Shown here piece after piece: positions 34,940-44,566 of a DNA stretch of 64,000 nt (positions are counted from its first letter, which is position 1; each line of letters opens with the position of its first letter). Origin of the DNA: Hyphomicrobiales bacterium (GTDB taxonomy: Bacteria > Pseudomonadota > Alphaproteobacteria > Rhizobiales > Xanthobacteraceae); the NCBI GenBank assembly GCA_017305665.1, contig JAFKKH010000022.1:62001-126000 (forward strand). The letters run 5' to 3'. The position numbers were made by a program, and so were the translations under genes. The notes under the pieces are model-generated. The model made no database searches. It had not been told where the DNA came from and worked only from the letters and a program-made list of their open reading frames with translations.

Positions 34940-35743
34940 ATGAATCGGCTCAAGGGAAAGATTGCGATGGTCGTCGGTGCCGGCTCGGTCGGGCCGGGCT
35001 GGGGCAACGGCAAGGCGACGGCGGTGACCTTCGCGCGCGAAGGCGCGCAGGTGTTCTGCGTCGACCGCAACGGCAAGGCGGCCGAGGAAACCGTTGCGAT
35101 CATTGCGTCGGAAGGCGGCAAGGCCACGGCATTCACTGCCGACGTCAGCAAAGGCAGTGACGTCGAGGCGATGGTCGCGGCGTGCCTCAAGGCCTACGGC
35201 CGCGTCGACGTGCTCGACAATAACGTCGGCATCGCCGAGACCGGCGGCGTGGTCGAAGTGCCGGAAGCGGACTGGGATCGTGTGTTCGCCGTCAATCTCA
35301 AGAGCGCTTACCTCGCCATGAAGCATGTCATTCCGGTGATGGAGAAGCAGGGCGGCGGCTCCATCATCAATATCTCCTCGATCGCCTCGATCCGGCATAT
35401 CGGCGTGTCCTACGTCACCTATGCCGCGACCAAGGCGGCCATGAACCAGATGACGCGCGTGACGGCGGTCGATTGCGCGCCGAAACATATTCGGATCAAT
35501 GCGATCCTGCCCGGCCTGATGAAAACGCCGATGGTCGAGCATTCGGCGGGCCTGGCTGCGAGCTACGCCAAGGGCGATGTCGAGGCGATGTGGAAAAAGC
35601 GCGACGCGCAGGTGCCGATGGGGCACATGGGCGAGGCTTGGGATGTCGCGAACGCCGCGCTGTTCCTGGCGTCCGACGAGTCTCGCTACGTCACCGGCAT
35701 CGAACTCGTCGTCGACGGCGGACTGACACTGAAGGTGAGTTAG
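34940..35743 (+). CDS. Short-chain dehydrogenase/reductase
   Basis: This 267-residue SDR has the NNVG motif near residue 94, the catalytic Ser in NISSIAS and the Y-x3-K in VTYAATKAA (about residues 158-166). The glycine-rich cofactor loop reads VGAGSVGPGWGNGKA, about five residues longer than the usual TGxxxGxG loop. It probably oxidises or reduces a hydroxyl/keto group with NAD(P). Start ATG 34940 gives the normal length. It is convergent with the antiporter gene and separated from it by 14 bases. Confidence 0.9.
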   Translation: MNRLKGKIAMVVGAGSVGPGWGNGKATAVTFAREGAQVFCVDRNGKAAEETVAIIASEGGKATAFTADVSKGSDVEAMVAACLKAYGRVDVLDNNVGIAETGGVVEVPEADWDRVFAVNLKSAYLAMKHVIPVMEKQGGGSIINISSIASIRHIGVSYVTYAATKAAMNQMTRVTAVDCAPKHIRINAILPGLMKTPMVEHSAGLAASYAKGDVEAMWKKRDAQVPMGHMGEAWDVANAALFLASDESRYVTGIELVVDGGLTLKVS

Positions 35744-35757
35744 CAGCGCCCGCCGCA

Positions 35758-37299
35758 TCACCCCCGCGCGCTGAGTTCGGCGCGGTCGAGTTCTTCCTCG
35801 AGCAGATGGAAGGCATCGTCGCCGATGTCCTCGGATTGGCGCAGCGCCAGTACCGCGCGGCGGGAGGCGGCGATAGCGCGCCGTCTGAGCGGATCGGCGG
35901 GCAATTCGCCGGACAGGCCGCCGTCGGGATCGTTGTCGGCGCGCATCAGCATGGCGCGATATTCAAGCCGCAGGATTTCCGCGGTTTCCGACGGGTCGCC
36001 GTCGATCTCGTCGAGGGCCGCACGGATCGCGACCGTGCGGGCACGTCCGACTTCGCCGGTCACGGGATCTTCGGCCTGCAGTCGCAGTACCGCGATCAGT
36101 GGACGCAGGGTCAGGCCCTGGATCATCAGCGAGCCCAATACCACCGCGAACGCGGTCAGGAGCATCAGGTCGCGATGCGGAAAGCCTTCCGGCAGCGCGA
36201 AGGCCGCCGCCAGCGTGACGATGCCGCGCATCCCGCACCAGGAGATCACGAGGCCACCCCGGAATGTGGGGGCGGCCGTCGGCCGCCGCGGATGGAATCC
36301 GTAGCGAGCGATCTGGAGCCGCCGCACGGTGTTGTAGAGCATCACCCAGACGATACGGGTGACGACCACCGCCGCGAGTACGGCCGCGGCGACCATGCAG
36401 TAATAAGGCCGCAGCGGCTCCTCCAGCCGCTCCCAGATCGGCCCCAGTTGCAGGCCGATCAGAACGAAGGCCAGCACGTTGAGAACGAACACCGCGGTTT
36501 CCCATACGGCGTAGGAGGGGACGCGGATGCGTGCCGGTGTGCGTGCCGGCGCAGTACGTGCGATCGTGATGGCATAGGCAACGATGGTGAGGATGCCGGA
36601 CAGGCCGAGACGCTCTGCAACGATCCAGACCAGAAAGGTGTTGGCGAATTGCAGGATGATCGCGCTCGGCACGTCGCTGACACGGCGGGTGACCATCGTT
36701 GTGATTTTCGCCAGCAAGATGCCGGCGATCAGGCTCCCCGCCAGCGCGATGGCGACGTTGGGTGCGAAATGGCTCCATTTGAAATGCTCGGCCACGGCCG
36801 CGCCGACCGCCACACGATAGATCAGCAGCGCGCTGGCGTCGTTGAGCAGGCTTTCGCCCTCGAGGATTTTCAGGAGCCGATAGGGCAGGTTGACCTGACG
36901 CAGGATCGCGGTCGCCGCCGCGGCATCGGGTGGTGCCACGATCGCGCCGAGTGCAATGGCCGCCGACCATGGCATATCAGGCACCAGCCAGCGTGCCACC
37001 ACGGCAACCGACGCCGTCGTCAACGCCACCGCGACCACCACCAGCGTCGCCACCGGCAGCCAGTTGTCGCGGAGGTCGCGCAGCGAAGTGTCGTAGGCGG
37101 CGTCGAGCAGCACTGGTGCGACGAACAGCGCCAGCGCCAGATCCGGCTCCAGGGTCAGGGACGGACCGGACGGCAGGAAGGCGAGCAGCATGCCGCCGAT
37201 CGCGAGAAATGTCGGATAGGGAACGCCGATGCGGCGTGCCAGCGCCGACAGCAGCACCGCGCCGAGCAGCAGGCCGATAATCCATTCAAATGTGAGCAA
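35758..37299 (-). CDS. Cation/proton antiporter, CPA1 family (NhaP-like)
   Basis: This 513-residue protein has about twelve membrane helices and a cytoplasmic C-terminal tail of ~100 residues rich in charged residues. Conserved stretches include APPDAAAATAILRQV, in which the ND/DD-type ion-binding Asp pair of CPA1 lies, and GESLLNDASALLIYR. It would exchange Na+ or K+ for H+ for pH and salt homeostasis. A long antisense open frame on the + strand covers it but is judged non-coding. Confidence 0.92.
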   Translation of the reverse strand: MLTFEWIIGLLLGAVLLSALARRIGVPYPTFLAIGGMLLAFLPSGPSLTLEPDLALALFVAPVLLDAAYDTSLRDLRDNWLPVATLVVVAVALTTASVAVVARWLVPDMPWSAAIALGAIVAPPDAAAATAILRQVNLPYRLLKILEGESLLNDASALLIYRVAVGAAVAEHFKWSHFAPNVAIALAGSLIAGILLAKITTMVTRRVSDVPSAIILQFANTFLVWIVAERLGLSGILTIVAYAITIARTAPARTPARIRVPSYAVWETAVFVLNVLAFVLIGLQLGPIWERLEEPLRPYYCMVAAAVLAAVVVTRIVWVMLYNTVRRLQIARYGFHPRRPTAAPTFRGGLVISWCGMRGIVTLAAAFALPEGFPHRDLMLLTAFAVVLGSLMIQGLTLRPLIAVLRLQAEDPVTGEVGRARTVAIRAALDEIDGDPSETAEILRLEYRAMLMRADNDPDGGLSGELPADPLRRRAIAASRRAVLALRQSEDIGDDAFHLLEEELDRAELSARG

Positions 37300-37422
37300 G
37301 CAATACCCCGAAGATTGCGGTGTACCGGCAATCTAGCATTGAAGTATCCTTCGGCCATATTCCAATGTAGGCTGGATGAATACGCGTCCTTGCGTATCCG
37401 CTATTCCTGTTCGTCGCGCACG

Positions 37423-37941
37423 ATGCGAAACCGTTTTTCCATATCGATCTCCGTTGCAGGCCTGGCGGCTGCCGTGACGATGATCGTCCCGGTCAGGACG
37501 ACGTTGGCGGCCAGCGAGCCGGCTGCCGATCCGCGGCTCGATGCCGGCGTGTGCGCGGTCGCAGTCGCCGCCGGCGATGCCGAAGCCATCATCGCCAAAT
37601 GCGGCGCAGTGATCGACAACGATAAGATGGCCAAGGCCGATCGCGTCCACGCATTGCTGGCGCGGGGCCGTGTCTTTGCCAGTCGTGGACTGGATGAGCG
37701 CGCGCTCGCCGACTACAGCGTCGCGCTTGCGCTCGATCCGGTGCAGGCCGATGCTCTCAACAGCCGCGGCGAGATCTTTCGCAGGAAAGGCGACAGGCCG
37801 CGCGCGCTGGCCGATTTCGGTGCCGCGCTGAAGCTCGATCCGCGCCATATGGCTGCGCGCGAAAATTACCGTTCGCTGGCACGGGAACTGGAGCGGATCG
37901 GCGCGCAGATGCCCCTTAAGAACAAGGCGCGCCACCCTTGA
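37423..37941 (+). CDS. Small exported TPR protein
   Basis: This 172-residue protein has a signal peptide (MRNRFSISISVAGLAAAVTM, cleavage near TLAASEP) and two or three TPR units (ALADYSVALALDPVQADALN, ALADFGAALKLDPRHMAAR). ATG 37423 was chosen because the signal begins there; the same frame is open far upstream, but only as antisense to the antiporter gene. It is related to the TPR protein at 33568. Confidence 0.75.
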   Translation: MRNRFSISISVAGLAAAVTMIVPVRTTLAASEPAADPRLDAGVCAVAVAAGDAEAIIAKCGAVIDNDKMAKADRVHALLARGRVFASRGLDERALADYSVALALDPVQADALNSRGEIFRRKGDRPRALADFGAALKLDPRHMAARENYRSLARELERIGAQMPLKNKARHP

Positions 37942-38003
37942 AATAGGGTGCTATCCCGTGACAATGAGGCAACAGCCCGGTGTCGATGGGTGGGAGAAAC
38001 GTC

Positions 38004-39929
38004 ATGAACATTCAGGAAAAAAGCCGCTATCGCGAGGTTTACGCCCGCGCCCAGCAGGATCCGGAAGGCTTCTGGGCCGAGGCGGCGCGCGAGATCGACT
38101 GGATCGAGCCGGCGACGAAAATTTTCGATCCGTCCATGGGACTCTATGGCCGGTGGTTTGTCGGCGCCAAGGTCAACACCTGCTACAACGCGCTGGACCG
38201 TCATGTTGCGAATGGTCGTGCCGACCAGACGGCGCTGATCCATGACTCGCCGCTGGCCAATCCGGGCGGGCCGAGCAAGATCACCACATTCACGTATGCC
38301 GAGCTGCTCAAGGAGGTGCGGACGCTCGCCGCCGTGATGCAGGACTTCGGCGTCACCAAGGGCGATCGCGTGGTTCTCTACATGCCGATGGTGCCGGAAG
38401 CGGTGGTGGCGATGCTGGCCTGCGCGCGCATCGGCGCGGTTCATTCGGTGGTGTTCGGCGGTTTCGCGGCCAAGGAGCTTGCGACGCGCATCGACGATGC
38501 CAAGCCGAAGCTGATCTTTTCGGCAAGCTGCGGCCTGGAGCCCGGCCGCATCGTGCAGTACAAGCCGCTGCTCGACGATGCGCTCAAGCTTGCCACAGCA
38601 AAACCCAAAGCATGCATCATTCTGCAGCGGCCGCAGCAGCGCTGCGAGTTGACGGCGGGACGCGATCACGACTGGGTGGGCTTACGCGAGGCCGCGATGG
38701 CGGCGAAGAAATCCGCCGATTGCGTGCCGGTTCTTGCGACCGATCCGCTCTACATTCTCTATACCTCGGGCACTACGGGCGTGCCGAAAGGCGTGGTGCG
38801 CGACAACGGCGGGCATCTCGTCGCACTGGAGTGGTCGATGTTCAACCTCTATGGCGTCAAGCCGGGCGAGGTCTGGTGGTGCGGCTCCGATATCGGCTGG
38901 GTGGTCGGCCACAGCTACATCATCTATGGGCCGCTGATTCATGGCGCGACGTCGATCATGTACGAGGGCAAGCCGATCGGCACGCCCGATGCCGGCGCGT
39001 TCTGGCGCGTGATCTCGCAGCACAAGGCGGTAGCGTTCTTTACCGCGCCAACTGCGTTCCGTGCAATCAAGAAGGAAGACCCGGACGGCGCCTTCATCCG
39101 CAAATACGACCTGTCGAAATTCCGCACGCTGTTTCTCGCCGGCGAGCGCGCCGATCCGCCGACGGTGGAATGGGCCGAGAAGCAATTGAAGGTGCCGGTG
39201 ATCGACCACTGGTGGCAGACCGAGACCGGCTGGTGCATTGCCGGCAATCCGGTCGGCCTCGGCATGCTGCCGGTGAAGCACGGCTCGCCGACGGTGCCGA
39301 TGCCGGGTTACCAGGTCGATATCGTCGATGAGGCGGCGAAGCCATTGCCCCCGAATACGATGGGCTCCATCGTCATCAAGCTGCCGATGCCGCCGGGCTG
39401 CCTGCCGACGTTGTGGGAACAGGATGCGCGCTGCAAGGAAGCCTACTTCAACGAATTCCCCGGCTACTACAAAACCTCCGACGCGGGATACAAGGACGAG
39501 GATGGCTATGTCTTCGTGATGGGCCGTACCGACGACATCATCAATGTCGCGGGGCATCGGCTGTCCACCGGCGGCATGGAGGAGATTCTCGCATCACATC
39601 CCGACGTTGCCGAATGCGCGGTGCTCGGTATCAAGGACACCATCAAGGGCGAGGTGCCCTGCGGTTTCCTGGTGCTGAAGGCCGGTGTTTCCCGTGAGCC
39701 TTCCGAGGTCGAGAAGGATGTCGTGGGACTGGTGCGCGAAAAGCTCGGTCCCGTCGCGGCGTTCAAGCTCGCGATCACGGTGGCGCGGTTACCGAAAACG
39801 CGCTCGGGGAAAATCCTGCGCGGCACCATCAAGAAGATCGCCGACGGCGAGGCGTGGACGATGCCCGCGACCATCGAGGACCCGAAGGTGCTCGACGAGA
39901 TTCAGGGCGCGCTGAAGGGCAGGATGTGA
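38004..39929 (+). CDS. prpE: Propionyl-CoA synthetase (propionate-CoA ligase)
   Basis: This 641-residue AMP-forming ligase matches the acetyl-/propionyl-CoA synthetase group. It contains the phosphate loop YTSGTTGVPKGVVRDNGGH (about residues 251-269), which in this form is typical of PrpE. The C-terminal KTRSGKILRGTIKKIADG carries the catalytic Lys. It activates propionate with ATP and CoA. ATG 38004 has a GGGAG ribosome-binding site at good spacing; the frame extends eight codons upstream. A terminator hairpin follows. Confidence 0.93.
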   Translation: MNIQEKSRYREVYARAQQDPEGFWAEAAREIDWIEPATKIFDPSMGLYGRWFVGAKVNTCYNALDRHVANGRADQTALIHDSPLANPGGPSKITTFTYAELLKEVRTLAAVMQDFGVTKGDRVVLYMPMVPEAVVAMLACARIGAVHSVVFGGFAAKELATRIDDAKPKLIFSASCGLEPGRIVQYKPLLDDALKLATAKPKACIILQRPQQRCELTAGRDHDWVGLREAAMAAKKSADCVPVLATDPLYILYTSGTTGVPKGVVRDNGGHLVALEWSMFNLYGVKPGEVWWCGSDIGWVVGHSYIIYGPLIHGATSIMYEGKPIGTPDAGAFWRVISQHKAVAFFTAPTAFRAIKKEDPDGAFIRKYDLSKFRTLFLAGERADPPTVEWAEKQLKVPVIDHWWQTETGWCIAGNPVGLGMLPVKHGSPTVPMPGYQVDIVDEAAKPLPPNTMGSIVIKLPMPPGCLPTLWEQDARCKEAYFNEFPGYYKTSDAGYKDEDGYVFVMGRTDDIINVAGHRLSTGGMEEILASHPDVAECAVLGIKDTIKGEVPCGFLVLKAGVSREPSEVEKDVVGLVREKLGPVAAFKLAITVARLPKTRSGKILRGTIKKIADGEAWTMPATIEDPKVLDEIQGALKGRM

Positions 39930-39947
39930 AGCGGCGGCCAATCCATG

Positions 39948-39976
39948 GAGGCCGCCATGCCTGGCGGCCTCATTTT
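39948..39976 (+). terminator. Rho-independent terminator after prpE
   Basis: A nine-base perfect stem GAGGCCGCC / GGCGGCCTC with a six-base loop is followed by ATTTTG. It lies 19 bases after the prpE stop. The T-tract is short, so confidence is moderate. Confidence 0.6.
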
Positions 39977-40018
39977 GGATCAAATGCCGGATCACACAGG
40001 CGCTCTACCGCCGAACCG

Positions 40019-40306
40019 ATGGATTTGCGCATGCCGATACGTCTACCTTCACGCGCCTTCGCGCCCGCCAGCGCCGCCATGCTGCTGGCGGTATTGACGC
40101 TCGCCGGATGTGCCAACCTCGAGCGGCACAATCCGAGCGCGCTGTCGCAGGCGGATGACGATGCCTACTGTCAGGCGAATGGCGGACCGCAGGGCTCCGC
40201 CGCCTACGTGTCCTGCCGGAAGGATCGCGATGTCGCTGCCACCCATGAGGATCGCATGGCGCGCACCCATCGCGAGCTCGCCGAGCGGATGCTGAATGGG
40301 CAGTAG
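40019..40306 (+). CDS. Small outer-membrane lipoprotein
   Basis: This ~95-residue protein has a hydrophobic signal with lipobox LTLAGC, so it should be a lipoprotein with a mature chain of ~58 residues rich in Asp, Glu and Arg. A Cys pair (AYCQANGG and VSCRKD) could form a disulphide. ATG 40019 or 40031 can start it. The family is unrecognised. Confidence 0.65.
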   Translation: MDLRMPIRLPSRAFAPASAAMLLAVLTLAGCANLERHNPSALSQADDDAYCQANGGPQGSAAYVSCRKDRDVAATHEDRMARTHRELAERMLNGQ

Positions 40307-40350
40307 CGCGCGCTGATAGCCAGTCTGAAGGCCAAGTTAAACTAAGAGCC

Positions 40351-40438
40351 GTCACCCTGAGGTGCGAGCGTAGGCGAGCCTCGAAGGGGCGGGGATCCTT
40401 CGAGGGCGATGCAAGGGCATCACCGCCTCAGGATGGCG
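40351..40438. repeat. Intergenic palindromic repeat, family B copy 1
   Basis: The element runs from GTCACCCTGAGGTGCGAGCG to CCTCAGGATGGC, with inner arms CCTCGAAGG / CCTTCGAGG. A better-preserved copy lies at 43847-43955. It sits between the small lipoprotein and trcR genes. Confidence 0.65.
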
Positions 40439-40459
40439 CCGCTGCATCGGTGCTTGGCG

Positions 40460-41155
40460 CTACTCCTCGTCGTCCGGCTTTTTGCCGCCGATCGTCTTGA
40501 GCTTGGCGAACACCGCATCGACGTTGAGGTCGTCGCTGCTCTTTTCGGACGCTTCCACCTCGGCGTCCTTGCGCGTGGTCTCTGACGCGGGCAGCAGGGT
40601 CGCGCCGCCGTACTGCTGATCGGTCGGCTTCTCCTTGGCGGCGCGCTGCACCTCGAAGTCGAGTTCGAGCTGTGTGCAGAGGCCGAGCGTCACCGGGTCC
40701 ATCGGCGTGAGCGTCGAGGCGTTCCAGTGGGTGCGATCGCGGATCGAGGCGATGGTGGTCTTGGTGGTACCGACGAGCCGCATGATCTGCGCGTCCTTCA
40801 GCTCGGGATGGTTGCGCACCAGCCAGAGGATCGCGCTCGGCCGCTCGTGGCGGCGCGACACCGGGGTGTAGCGTGGGCCCTTCTTCTTGGCGGCAGGCGG
40901 CAGCACCACCTTGCTCTCGCTGAGCTTGAGGCGATAGTCCGGGTCCTTCTCGCCCTTTTCAATCTCGTCGCGGGTGAGCTGGCCGGTGGAGATGGGATCC
41001 ATGCCCTTGATGCCCTGGGCGGCGTCGCCGTCGGCGATGGCACGCACTTCCAGCGGGTGCATCTTGGTGAAATCGGCCACCTGGTCGAAGGACAGGGCGG
41101 TATTATCGACGAGCCACACGGCAGTCGCCTTCGGCATCAGCGGTGCATTGCTCAT
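40460..41155 (-). CDS. Cell cycle transcriptional regulator TrcR (DUF1013)
   Basis: This 231-residue protein matches DUF1013, now named TrcR, a conserved alphaproteobacterial DNA-binding regulator. Characteristic stretches are ATAVWLVDNTALSFDQVADF near the N-terminus, AILWLVRNHPELKDAQIMRL and VGTTKTTIASIRDRTHWN. The start at 41155 (MSNAPLMPKA) has a strong AAAGGAGA ribosome-binding site; a longer frame upstream is unsupported. The C-terminal ~50 residues are charged and low in complexity. It is divergent from ispH. Confidence 0.88.
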   Translation of the reverse strand: MSNAPLMPKATAVWLVDNTALSFDQVADFTKMHPLEVRAIADGDAAQGIKGMDPISTGQLTRDEIEKGEKDPDYRLKLSESKVVLPPAAKKKGPRYTPVSRRHERPSAILWLVRNHPELKDAQIMRLVGTTKTTIASIRDRTHWNASTLTPMDPVTLGLCTQLELDFEVQRAAKEKPTDQQYGGATLLPASETTRKDAEVEASEKSSDDLNVDAVFAKLKTIGGKKPDDEE

Positions 41156-41391
41156 GGCAAATCTCCTTTGCGCTCCGCCCACCCCTCAGGGGCAGAGCCT
41201 TTGGTCATCAGCGATGACGGGAATTGGGCTTATATAAGCCGTCCGAGGCCGAACGCGCAATGGTTTGCTGGGTTTCGCCGGGATCGCACGCGGAACGGCC
41301 TTGACAGCGCCTGAAAGCCGTCCCAAGTCGTACCCCGTATTGGCCGTTCCCGCCCTGCCGGTGTGGGGTGATTCGGTCCCGGATCGCCCCC

Positions 41392-42354
41392 ATGAATGCC
41401 AAACCGACCCTCAAGATCGTGCTTTGTTCCCCCCGGGGCTTCTGCGCCGGCGTGGTCAGGGCCATCGATACCGTGGAACGTGCGCTGACGCTTTACGGCG
41501 CGCCGGTCTATGTGCGCCATGAGATCGTCCATAACCGCTACGTCGTCGACAGCCTCCGCGCCAAGGGCGCGATCTTCGTCGAGGAACTGGCCGAGATCCC
41601 CGACGATACCAAGGCGCCGGTGGTGTTCTCCGCCCATGGCGTGCCGAAGTCGGTTCCGGCCGATGCCCAGCGGCGCAATTTCTTCTCGCTGGACGCCACC
41701 TGTCCGCTGGTGACCAAGGTGCATCGCGAGGCCGCGATCCATTTCAAGCGCGGCCGGGAAATCCTCCTGATCGGTCATTCCCATCATCCGGAAGTCGTCG
41801 GCACGCTGGGCCAATTGCCGGCCGGCGCGGTCACGCTGATCGAGACCGCCGAGGATGCCGAGACGTTCACGCCGAAGAATGCCGACAACCTCGCCTTCGT
41901 GACTCAGACGACGCTGTCGATCGACGACACCGCCGAGATCGTTACGGCGCTGAAGCGTCGCTTCCCGAACATCAACGGGCCGCACAAGGAAGACATCTGC
42001 TACGCCACCACCAACCGCCAGCTTGCGGTCAAGAAGGTCGCGCCTGTCGTCGACGCGCTGATCGTGGTCGGCGCGCCCAACTCCTCGAACTCGCAACGCC
42101 TGCGCGAGGTCGCCGAGCGCGAGGGCTGCAAGGTGTCGGTGCTGGCGCAGCGCGCCAGCGATCTCGACTGGAGCAAGTTCGAGGGCATCAAGAGCCTCGG
42201 CATCACGGCGGGCGCGTCGGCGCCTGAGGTGATCGTCGAGGAGATCATGGGCGCCTTCGCTGCGCGCTACGAGCTCGACGTGGAGACGGTGTCGGCCGCG
42301 GAAGAGAACGAATTCTTCCCGCTGCCGCGCTCGCTGCGGCCCGACGCAGCCTGA
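41392..42354 (+). CDS. ispH: 4-hydroxy-3-methylbut-2-enyl diphosphate reductase
   Basis: This 320-residue iron-sulphur enzyme catalyses the last step of the non-mevalonate isoprenoid pathway, giving IPP and DMAPP. The [13 protein letters not shown] motif near residue 15 and [13 protein letters not shown], with two of the cluster cysteines, and the downstream [11 protein letters not shown] third Cys region are all present. The ATG at 41392 gives the usual start. It is followed by thrB and rnhA on the same strand, a row common in alphaproteobacteria. Confidence 0.96.
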   Translation: MNAKPTLKIVLCSPRGFCAGVVRAIDTVERALTLYGAPVYVRHEIVHNRYVVDSLRAKGAIFVEELAEIPDDTKAPVVFSAHGVPKSVPADAQRRNFFSLDATCPLVTKVHREAAIHFKRGREILLIGHSHHPEVVGTLGQLPAGAVTLIETAEDAETFTPKNADNLAFVTQTTLSIDDTAEIVTALKRRFPNINGPHKEDICYATTNRQLAVKKVAPVVDALIVVGAPNSSNSQRLREVAEREGCKVSVLAQRASDLDWSKFEGIKSLGITAGASAPEVIVEEIMGAFAARYELDVETVSAAEENEFFPLPRSLRPDAA

Positions 42355-42388
42355 TCGAGGCCTGCGGCCTTCGGAATGGGGAGACGAG

Positions 42389-43369
42389 ATGGCGGTCTAC
42401 ACCGACGTCGCCGCCGAAGACCTCGCGGATTTCCTGAAAGGCTACGACATCGGCGAGTTGCTCTCCTACAAGGGCATTGCTGAAGGCGTCGAGAACTCCA
42501 ACTACCTGCTGCACACCGGCAAGGGCGCCTACATCCTGACGCTCTACGAAAAGCGCGTAGCGGCGGATGATCTGCCGTACTTTCTCTCGCTGATGGCGCA
42601 TCTCGCCGCGCGCGGCGTCCATTGCCCGCAGCCGGAAAAGAACCGGCGCGGCGAGGTCTACAGCCAACTCGCCGGCCGGCCGGCCGCCATCATCAATTTC
42701 CTCGAAGGAATGTGGCCGCGCAAGCCGAACACGGCGCATTGCGCCGGAGTCGGCGACGCGCTGGCGCGGATGCATCTGGCGGGGCGAGACTTCCCGCTGG
42801 TCCGCAACAATCCGCTTTCGGTCGCGGGCTGGCGCACGCTGTTCGAGGCGGCCGCGCCGCGCGCCGACAGCGTGCAGGTCGGCTTGCGCGATTTCCTTTC
42901 GCGCGAGCTCGATCATCTGGCGGAGCGCTGGCCGGCCGATCTGCCCGTCGGCGTCATTCATGCCGACCTGTTTCCGGATAACGTGTTCTTCCTCGGCGAC
43001 AAGGTGTCGGGATTGATCGACTTTCCCTTCGCCTGCAACGATATCCTCGCCTACGACGTTGCGATCTGCCTCAACGCCTGGTGCTTCGAGGCCGATCTTT
43101 CCTTCAACGTCACCAAGGCGCGAGCGCTGCTCGGCGCCTACAATCGCGAGCGGCCGCTGTCGGTGGCCGAACAAAAGGCGCTTCCGCTATTGGCGCGGGG
43201 TGCGGCGCTGCGTTTCCTGCTGACGCGGCTCGTCGATGTCCTCAATGTGCCCGCCGGCGCGCTGGTAAAGCCGAAGGATCCGCTCGAATACGTGCGCAAG
43301 CTGCGCTTCCAGCAGGGCGTCGACGGTATCAACGACTACGGTGTCGCGCCGTCCGGATGCGTGGCGTGA
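42389..43369 (+). CDS. thrB: Homoserine kinase, ThrB APH-type
   Basis: This 326-residue kinase belongs to the aminoglycoside-phosphotransferase-like homoserine kinases of alphaproteobacteria. It has [13 protein letters not shown] (catalytic HxD and Asn) near residue 195 and [16 protein letters not shown], the metal-binding Asp region. It phosphorylates homoserine in threonine synthesis. It starts 34 bases after ispH and ends overlapping the RNase H gene. Confidence 0.95.
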   Translation: MAVYTDVAAEDLADFLKGYDIGELLSYKGIAEGVENSNYLLHTGKGAYILTLYEKRVAADDLPYFLSLMAHLAARGVHCPQPEKNRRGEVYSQLAGRPAAIINFLEGMWPRKPNTAHCAGVGDALARMHLAGRDFPLVRNNPLSVAGWRTLFEAAAPRADSVQVGLRDFLSRELDHLAERWPADLPVGVIHADLFPDNVFFLGDKVSGLIDFPFACNDILAYDVAICLNAWCFEADLSFNVTKARALLGAYNRERPLSVAEQKALPLLARGAALRFLLTRLVDVLNVPAGALVKPKDPLEYVRKLRFQQGVDGINDYGVAPSGCVA

Positions 43370-43815
43370 GCAATCTGCCGCACGTTACGATCTTCACCGA
43401 CGGCGCCTGTTCGGGAAATCCCGGACCGGGCGGCTGGGGCGCGATTTTGCGCTTCGGCGAGGTCGAAAAGGAGTTGAAGGGTGGCGAGCCTCACACCACC
43501 AACAACCGCATGGAGCTGCTGGCGGCGATCTCGGCGCTCGAAGCGCTGAAGCGTCCGGCGTCAGTCGATCTTACTACCGACAGCCAGTACGTGCGGCAGG
43601 GTATCACCAGCTGGATTCATAACTGGAAGCGCAACGGCTGGCGCACGGCCGACAAGAAGCCGGTGAAGAACGCCGATCTCTGGCAGCGGCTCGACGCGGC
43701 GCTGAAGCCGCACGACGTGCGCTGGCACTGGATCAAGGGCCATGCCGGCCACGACGAGAACGAGCGCGCCGATCAACTGGCGCGCGACGGCGTGGCGATG
43801 GCGCGATTGAAGTAG
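43357..43815 (+). CDS. rnhA: Ribonuclease HI
   Basis: This 152-residue enzyme cleaves the RNA strand of RNA-DNA hybrids. All four active-site acids are visible: [11 protein letters not shown] (Asp), RMELLAA (Glu), TTDSQYV (Asp) and [10 protein letters not shown] (Asp). ATG 43357 overlaps the thrB end by 13 bases; GTG 43366, overlapping the thrB stop as GTGA, is an equally good start. Confidence 0.95.
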   Translation: MRGVSNLPHVTIFTDGACSGNPGPGGWGAILRFGEVEKELKGGEPHTTNNRMELLAAISALEALKRPASVDLTTDSQYVRQGITSWIHNWKRNGWRTADKKPVKNADLWQRLDAALKPHDVRWHWIKGHAGHDENERADQLARDGVAMARLK

Positions 43816-43846
43816 GGGTGTTGTCTGGTGGCTAGGCGGGTTTGCC

Positions 43847-43955
43847 GTCATCCTGAGGAGCGAGGCGCATAGCGCCGAGCCTCGAAGGATGCACGTTCGT
43901 TGAAGCGCCGCCATCCTTCGAGGCTCGCCAAGATGGCTCGCGCCTTAGGATGACG
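43847..43955. repeat. Intergenic palindromic repeat, family B copy 2
   Basis: The element runs from GTCATCCTGAGGAGCGAGGC to GCGCCTTAGGATGACG, an inverted repeat, with inner arms GCCTCGAAGGAT / ATCCTTCGAGGC. It lies between the convergent rnhA and peroxiredoxin genes. It shares its core with the copy at 40351-40438. Confidence 0.75.
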
Positions 43956-43976
43956 GCGAAACAGGTTCGATTTCGC

Positions 43977-44462
43977 TCAAAGCTGCCCGAGCAGCGTGTC
44001 GCCGCCGGAGACCTCGACCTTGCCGGGGGCCGGCTCGACGTTGAGCTTCTTCACCACGCCATCCTCGACCAGCATGGAATAGCGCTTGGAGCGGATGCCG
44101 AGGCCGTTGCCGGACGCGTCGAGCTCCATGCCGATCGCCTTGGCGAATTCGCCGTTGCCGTCGGCGAGGAACGTTGCCTCGTTGCGCTGGTCGGTGTCGC
44201 GTTTCCAGGCATTCATGACGAAGGCGTCGTTGACGGAGACGATGGCGATCTCGTTCACGCCCTTGTCCTTGATGGCGTAGGCGTTGAGGAAGATGCTCGG
44301 CAGATGCATCTTGTGGCAGGTGCCGGTATAGGCGCCGGGCACCGCGAACAGCGCCACTTTCTTGCCCTTGAAGATGTCGCCGGTGCTTTTCACCTGAACG
44401 CCTTCGTCCGTCATGATACGGAATTTCGCGTCGGGCAAGCTGTCGCCAACTTTGATGGTCAT
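43977..44462 (-). CDS. Peroxiredoxin (Prx5 / AhpC-TSA type, redoxin domain)
   Basis: This 161-residue protein is a Prx5-type thiol peroxidase. The peroxidatic Cys49 lies in PGAYTGTCHKMHLPSI. It reduces hydrogen peroxide and organic peroxides, usually with glutaredoxin or thioredoxin. The start at 44462 has an AGGGAGAC ribosome-binding site; the longer frame upstream is unsupported. Confidence 0.93.
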   Translation of the reverse strand: MTIKVGDSLPDAKFRIMTDEGVQVKSTGDIFKGKKVALFAVPGAYTGTCHKMHLPSIFLNAYAIKDKGVNEIAIVSVNDAFVMNAWKRDTDQRNEATFLADGNGEFAKAIGMELDASGNGLGIRSKRYSMLVEDGVVKKLNVEPAPGKVEVSGGDTLLGQL

Positions 44463-44541
44463 CGTTACGTCTCCCTGAAATGTGCGCAGAGTTTTAGACC
44501 GGGCAGGCATCCGGCACAATATTCAGAGGCTAGGAATCGGC

Positions 44542-44563
44542 AACGGTGACGACGTTCACCGTT
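44542..44563. other. Perfect short hairpin after the DUF924 gene
   Basis: AACGGTGA and TCACCGTT form an exact 8-base inverted repeat with a six-base loop, between the DUF924 stop and the peroxiredoxin start. On the + strand it is followed by TTGTCAT. It may be a weak terminator or a binding site. Confidence 0.35.
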
Positions 44564-44566
44564 TTG

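Noticed and set aside
35473-37941. An 822-codon open frame on the + strand across the antiporter gene
   Set aside because: It is antisense to a well-supported CPA1 antiporter gene, has the Arg/Asp/Gln-rich composition of high-GC antisense frames and no domain. Only its last ~172 residues form a real TPR gene.
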